Shown here piece after piece: positions 61,401 to 63,988 of a DNA stretch of 63,988 bases. Origin of the DNA: Bacillota bacterium (GTDB lineage: Bacteria > Bacillota > Clostridia > DSM-8532); assembly GCA_023411795.1 (NCBI GenBank), contig JAEYOK010000022.1, forward strand, positions 1 through 63,988, written 5' to 3'. The notes below the pieces were generated by a model. That model had not been told where the DNA came from and did no database searches. It was given only the letters and a program-made list of their open reading frames with translations. Position 1 is the stretch's first letter; every line of letters starts with the position of its first letter. Both the position numbers and the translations under genes were made by a program.

Positions 61401-63515
61401 TTCGAGATAGCAAAAGCGCGAATCAAGAAAAAACTAATTGATTCACTTCCATCTTTTGAACGATTCACTTCAGGTGTTGATGAATTAAGCATTCTGAAAA
61501 GAGAACTTGGAAAGCAACGAAGAATTATGCCTATTCGCAAATTATTCAGGGCTATCCCCAATCTGCTCCTTACTCTTAAGCCATGCTTAATGATGTCCCC
61601 TTTATCAGTGAGCCTGTTTTTAGAAGCAGAAAGTTATGATTTCGATACCATTATCTTTGATGAAGCTTCACAAGTATGCACTGAAAATGCTATTGGAGCG
61701 ATTTCAAGAGGTAAACAGGTTGTAATTGCCGGAGATAGTAAGCAATTGCCGCCAACCAATTTCTTTATGTCTTCTACCTCCGATGCCGATTTTGATACAG
61801 ATGTTGATGATGATGAATACGACGACGCAAATGCTTATGAATCAATTTTAGATGAAGCTGGCTTACTTCCAGAGCGTACCCTGCTTTGGCATTATCGCAG
61901 CAGACATGAGCATCTTATCGCTTTCTCGAATGCCAAGATATATAAAAACAACCTAATTACTTTCCCTGCTATTGTTGATAAAGTACCGCATAATGGTGTT
62001 GAATACATTTATGTGTCGGACGGATATTATGATCGTGGTGGTAAAAAAGGAAATATGATTGAAGCCAAACGCATCGGAGAACTTGTATTTGATCATTTCA
62101 GGAGATTTCCTAATCGTTCTCTTGGTGTTATAGCTTTCGGGGAAGTTCAACAGCAGGCTATTGATACGGTCATACGCCAGATGCGAAAAGAAAATCAGCA
62201 GTATGAATCATTTTTCAATGAGGATAATGATGAGGCATTCTTCATAAAAAATTTAGAGAATGTCCAAGGAGATGAACGCGATACCATTATATTCAGCATA
62301 GGCTACGCCAAAGATGCAGCAGGAAAGTTTGCAATGAATTTTGGCCCACTTACTAAAGCCGGTGGAGAGCGACGCCTTAATGTTGCTATCACAAGAGCAA
62401 AGCATAATGTAAAATTAGTTGGCTCCATTCTGCCGACTGATATTGAAGTTGAGCGCATTACGAGAGAAGGCCCCAAACTGCTCCGTTCTTACATTGACTT
62501 TGCCATGAATGGGCCGTCAGTGTTATTAAGAGAAATAACAGAAAGCGATGTTCTCAAACATGATTCCCTTTTTGAAGCTGCTGTCTACGATTATTTGGAT
62601 AGAAAAGGCTACAAGCTTGCAACACAGGTAGGATGCTCCGGTTATCGCATAGACATGGCGGTTAAGCATCCAACCATAAGCGGGCAGTATGTTGTAGGGA
62701 TTGAATGCGATGGTGCAGCTTATCACTCTGCAAGAACGGCACGAGAACGGGATCGTTTGCGCCAGGCGGTACTTGAGGACATGGGGTGGAAAATCCATCG
62801 TATTTGGTCTACTGACTGGATTAAAGACCCTGTAACAGAAGGGCAGAAACTCATTGATGCTATTGAAAGTGCAATTAATAATTATGCCGAAGTAAACGAA
62901 CCAGACCCTCAAATGCCGTTATCACAGGTGGAAAGTGAATTTTTAAGTATAAATGAAAAAGAGAGTACTACTCCCAGTTCGGATAATATAGTTAATCCAT
63001 ATAGATTTGAAACTCAGGTGTCCACAGATTTTAGCTCTTTGCCACGTAATGCTTCTGGTTACTTAAGTATGGGCGATTGTATCAAGGCGGTGGTGGATAA
63101 TGAATATCCTATTCACTACGAATTACTGTGTAAAAATCTGGCTCCACTCCTTGGTAACGAAAAAGCTACCGTAAAGGTTCGCAGAGAAGTTGATTATGCT
63201 CTAAAATCTTTAAAAGGTGTTGTGCGTAAAGGTGACTTCTTTTATCCTTCCGGCTACACAACAGTTATACCAAAAGCCACAGGCAATACCAGACCTATAA
63301 ATTATATAAATACTGACGAACTTGCTGAAGCTATGTTTGTTATTGTTTCAAACAGCTATGGTATCCTTAAGGATAGCTTGTTGCAATCCACTGCAAGAGA
63401 ATACGGCTTTGCGCGTTCGGGTGAAAAAATCCAGATTACTCTGCAAAAAGCATATGAATTTTTATTAAAAAGCGGACGAGCGAAGGAAATCGATGGAAAA
63501 GTTGTGGCAGTATAA
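58488..63515 (+). CDS. DUF4011-helicase-Vsr-like nuclease-DUF3320 protein (Hhe-like defence protein)
   Basis: A 1675-residue multidomain protein. Residues 1-260 are DUF4011 (WKNKLLDLGKRNRLLNYRD). A split SF1 helicase core follows: Walker A GPPGTGKSQTITNI near 299, a long helical insert of about 700 residues, Walker B TIIFDEASQVC near 1053, GDSKQLPPT near 1081, NVQGDERDTIIFS near 1258 and RRLNVAITRAK near 1296. Residues 1357-1445 are a PD-(D/E)XK domain (YRIDMAV, GIECDGAAYHSA, WKIHRIWSTDW) and residues 1520-1590 are DUF3320. This architecture is reported among predicted anti-phage systems as DUF4011-helicase-Vsr (Hhe). The start follows GAGGAGG; an ATG 18 bases upstream is inside the HTH gene. 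Confidence 0.9.
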   Translation: MPNIDQKLETWKNKLLDLGKRNRLLNYRDSKRSNLRIQKPSIIDLWDSFVVNESPIEFPYYDEDQVSLLCDEQENSLETNVITNQAIRDQQKTLRNLREKAKTAMEEQGVNTLYLCFGFLKWSEDLNSEQYFLSPIILVPVTLTLESITSPYVLSLHEDEITFNPTLAFKMSNDFGIELPEFDAEESLSEYFSKVNSLIRTNRWEVVYETGLSLLSFLKINMYRDLEIHKDKIKGHPIVRALTGDTTALDSTYEDVNDFDHDAHTLPSEIFQVVDADSSQQDAVLLAKKGVSFVLQGPPGTGKSQTITNIIAECLACGKKVLFVSEKMAALEVVRKRLSYAGLNDFCLTLHSYKANKKDVLEQLSSVLNLSRQRANLSDEAYQKLDLLQEDKQKLNEYAQQIFTVVEPLGKSIYQVNGELANLESYENIIFSLENIASTIPQKFNRYINLLTQFATTIGKMSDDYKANPWNNAHVPAVTNELSHDIGAYLSKLLPKIKATTAIYDCILTDLQLDHKPSFTGLSEIISILDIAKLSPKVPFNWLVGEDIAPLWNEVDKFSELKISYKNTQNELSSIYNELTANDPEIRLSEPNELFSLAQVNSEIGKLDAAISNTYCYSVWNHGDFPKAQALFDTAKQNIENILGLRNKLISTFEREIFDVDFRAMLSRFKTDYTSFLKIFKRQYRADKKTIKGLYKQIVKKVSDAKIIEVLTSLRALDEASIWLIENNQMLAQTFGEHYSGESTDLTSLTKLIKAFNFILQSKDKLSLLTSLANTLEECDADLKRHYDFLYKGMNTDWSNILSSLNWANDFRNICEKHKVSTDFIKNICTNESKINLCAKYLADLTNTIDDMNTEFSWFLDIFKNKDDIKDLGMSALYDRVTRCMNGLSLLEEWIDFRNARTNCQNEGLADYITKIEELHIDATLIIPMFKKRFYRLWLDAILPQYPAVLNFRRRVQENTIDEFSRLDKLQFEIAKARIKKKLIDSLPSFERFTSGVDELSILKRELGKQRRIMPIRKLFRAIPNLLLTLKPCLMMSPLSVSLFLEAESYDFDTIIFDEASQVCTENAIGAISRGKQVVIAGDSKQLPPTNFFMSSTSDADFDTDVDDDEYDDANAYESILDEAGLLPERTLLWHYRSRHEHLIAFSNAKIYKNNLITFPAIVDKVPHNGVEYIYVSDGYYDRGGKKGNMIEAKRIGELVFDHFRRFPNRSLGVIAFGEVQQQAIDTVIRQMRKENQQYESFFNEDNDEAFFIKNLENVQGDERDTIIFSIGYAKDAAGKFAMNFGPLTKAGGERRLNVAITRAKHNVKLVGSILPTDIEVERITREGPKLLRSYIDFAMNGPSVLLREITESDVLKHDSLFEAAVYDYLDRKGYKLATQVGCSGYRIDMAVKHPTISGQYVVGIECDGAAYHSARTARERDRLRQAVLEDMGWKIHRIWSTDWIKDPVTEGQKLIDAIESAINNYAEVNEPDPQMPLSQVESEFLSINEKESTTPSSDNIVNPYRFETQVSTDFSSLPRNASGYLSMGDCIKAVVDNEYPIHYELLCKNLAPLLGNEKATVKVRREVDYALKSLKGVVRKGDFFYPSGYTTVIPKATGNTRPINYINTDELAEAMFVIVSNSYGILKDSLLQSTAREYGFARSGEKIQITLQKAYEFLLKSGRAKEIDGKVVAV

Positions 63516-63549
63516 AAACTAAAAATCATATAAAAAGGGGAGTGCAAAT

Positions 63550-63834
63550 ATGGAAGAATTAATTAGTGTAATGATGGAAATCAGAGATCAGCTAATTGAA
63601 TTGAATTCAAAAATGGATGTATTGACTGGGCATGGATCAAATAGTCTGTCCGACATTACTGAAGCTATTGAAAGTATTAAAGGTTCAGCCGGATATGATC
63701 TCTCAGATATTCATTCGTCAATTGAGAGCATCAAGGGCTCAACTGGATATGATCTGACAGATATACATTCAAGTCTGTCAAATGTTGAATCATCGTTGAG
63801 TTCAATAGATCTGACGTTAACTATGAAAGACTAA
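63550..63834 (+). CDS. small coiled-coil protein with tandem 18-residue repeats
   Basis: A 94-residue acidic, serine-rich protein I do not recognise. After an N-terminal helix (ELISVMMEIRDQLIELNSKMDVL) it has two complete 18-residue repeats (pattern SLSDITEAIESIKGSAGY and DLSDIHSSIESIKGSTGY) and a third partial one. The repeats match at protein level more than at DNA level, so the duplication is not recent. It starts 35 bases after the helicase gene with an AGGGGAG site and is probably co-transcribed, so it may be a partner or adaptor. Confidence 0.75.
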   Translation: MEELISVMMEIRDQLIELNSKMDVLTGHGSNSLSDITEAIESIKGSAGYDLSDIHSSIESIKGSTGYDLTDIHSSLSNVESSLSSIDLTLTMKD

Positions 63835-63877
63835 ACTACTAATTTCGGAGTATAAAAAAAAAGGTTCTATAATAAAT

Positions 63878-63922
63878 GTTGGGGTGCTATAAGATTAAAA
63901 ATCAAGTGCTCCAACTTTTTTT
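63878..63922 (+). terminator. terminator of the HTH-helicase operon
   Basis: GTTGGGGTGC (63878-63887) pairs with GTGCTCCAAC (63906-63915), with three wobbles, followed by seven T residues. It lies 44 bases after the last gene. Nothing further is recognised up to the window end. Confidence 0.65.
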
Positions 63923-63988
63923 GCATAAAAAGAGCATGAAGTTGAAATCTCAAGTAAAATGAAGTTGCTTAGACTAAATTTTTAAAGG

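Noticed and set aside
63643..63804. Tandem repeats at the end of the small coiled-coil gene considered as a CRISPR-like array
   Set aside because: The 54-base units are in frame, adjacent without spacers, and diverge mainly at silent positions, so they encode a repeated peptide.

Overview
The window looks like the chromosome of a low-GC, Gram-positive anaerobe of the Clostridia. The evidence is AT-rich DNA, strong AGGAGG ribosome sites with several TTG/GTG starts, a PyrR attenuator, an FMN riboswitch ahead of an ECF riboflavin S-component, IreB, LPXTG proteins, a BY-kinase capsule module and the NusG paralogue LoaP. I cannot name the species.

Layout. 1-18 kb is mostly housekeeping: tRNA-Leu, exonuclease III, a membrane-anchored MutS-like ATPase, the PyrR-controlled pyrR-uraA pair, a Phd/HicB-like antitoxin with a HicA-like toxin, a membrane-protein gene cut by an in-frame TAG, topB, enolase, ribU behind an FMN riboswitch, an aldo-keto reductase-ferredoxin, ireB, mtaB and an HPr-like protein without the phosphorylatable histidine. 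A REP-like palindromic repeat family sits in several of the gaps. 15.6-21.9 kb holds an O-antigen-ligase/TPR protein, a small LPXTG protein, the cpsB-cpsD-cpsC tyrosine phosphorylation module and a beta-helix protein.

21.9-43 kb is one leftward exopolysaccharide operon of 19 genes. loaP comes first and a leader with three hairpins separates it from the rest. The operon encodes a nucleotide-sugar 4,6-dehydratase, aminotransferase, acetyltransferases and a short phosphoglycosyl transferase (a bacillosamine-like first sugar), a UDP-HexNAc 4-epimerase and dehydrogenase (a GalNAcA-type sugar), four GT4 glycosyltransferases, two deacetylase-fold proteins, a PaaK-like ligase, an ATP-grasp enzyme, and Wzy/Wzx proteins. 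The large WbaP-type transferase at the head of the operon has lost its catalytic Asp-Glu dyad. LoaP probably carries polymerase through the whole unit.

43-52.8 kb holds a GH2 glycosidase with its transporter, a 1683-residue vWA/Cna-B/MucBP LPXTG adhesin, and a BTAD regulator that probably controls it.

At 52.95 kb lies the 3' part of a tRNA-Thr gene with its terminator, which reads as the attachment-site scar of an integrated element extending to the right. The element carries the most interesting system here: a ubiquitin-like protein, an E1-like ThiF enzyme and a DUF6527 protein, preceded by a GHKL ATPase and a STAS/winged-helix protein and followed by a MazF-like toxin. Two matching palindromic operators and two near-identical promoters tie these transcription units together. 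A broken serine recombinase separates them from a second defence-like locus: an HTH regulator, a 1675-residue DUF4011-helicase-Vsr-like nuclease protein and a small tandem-repeat coiled-coil protein.
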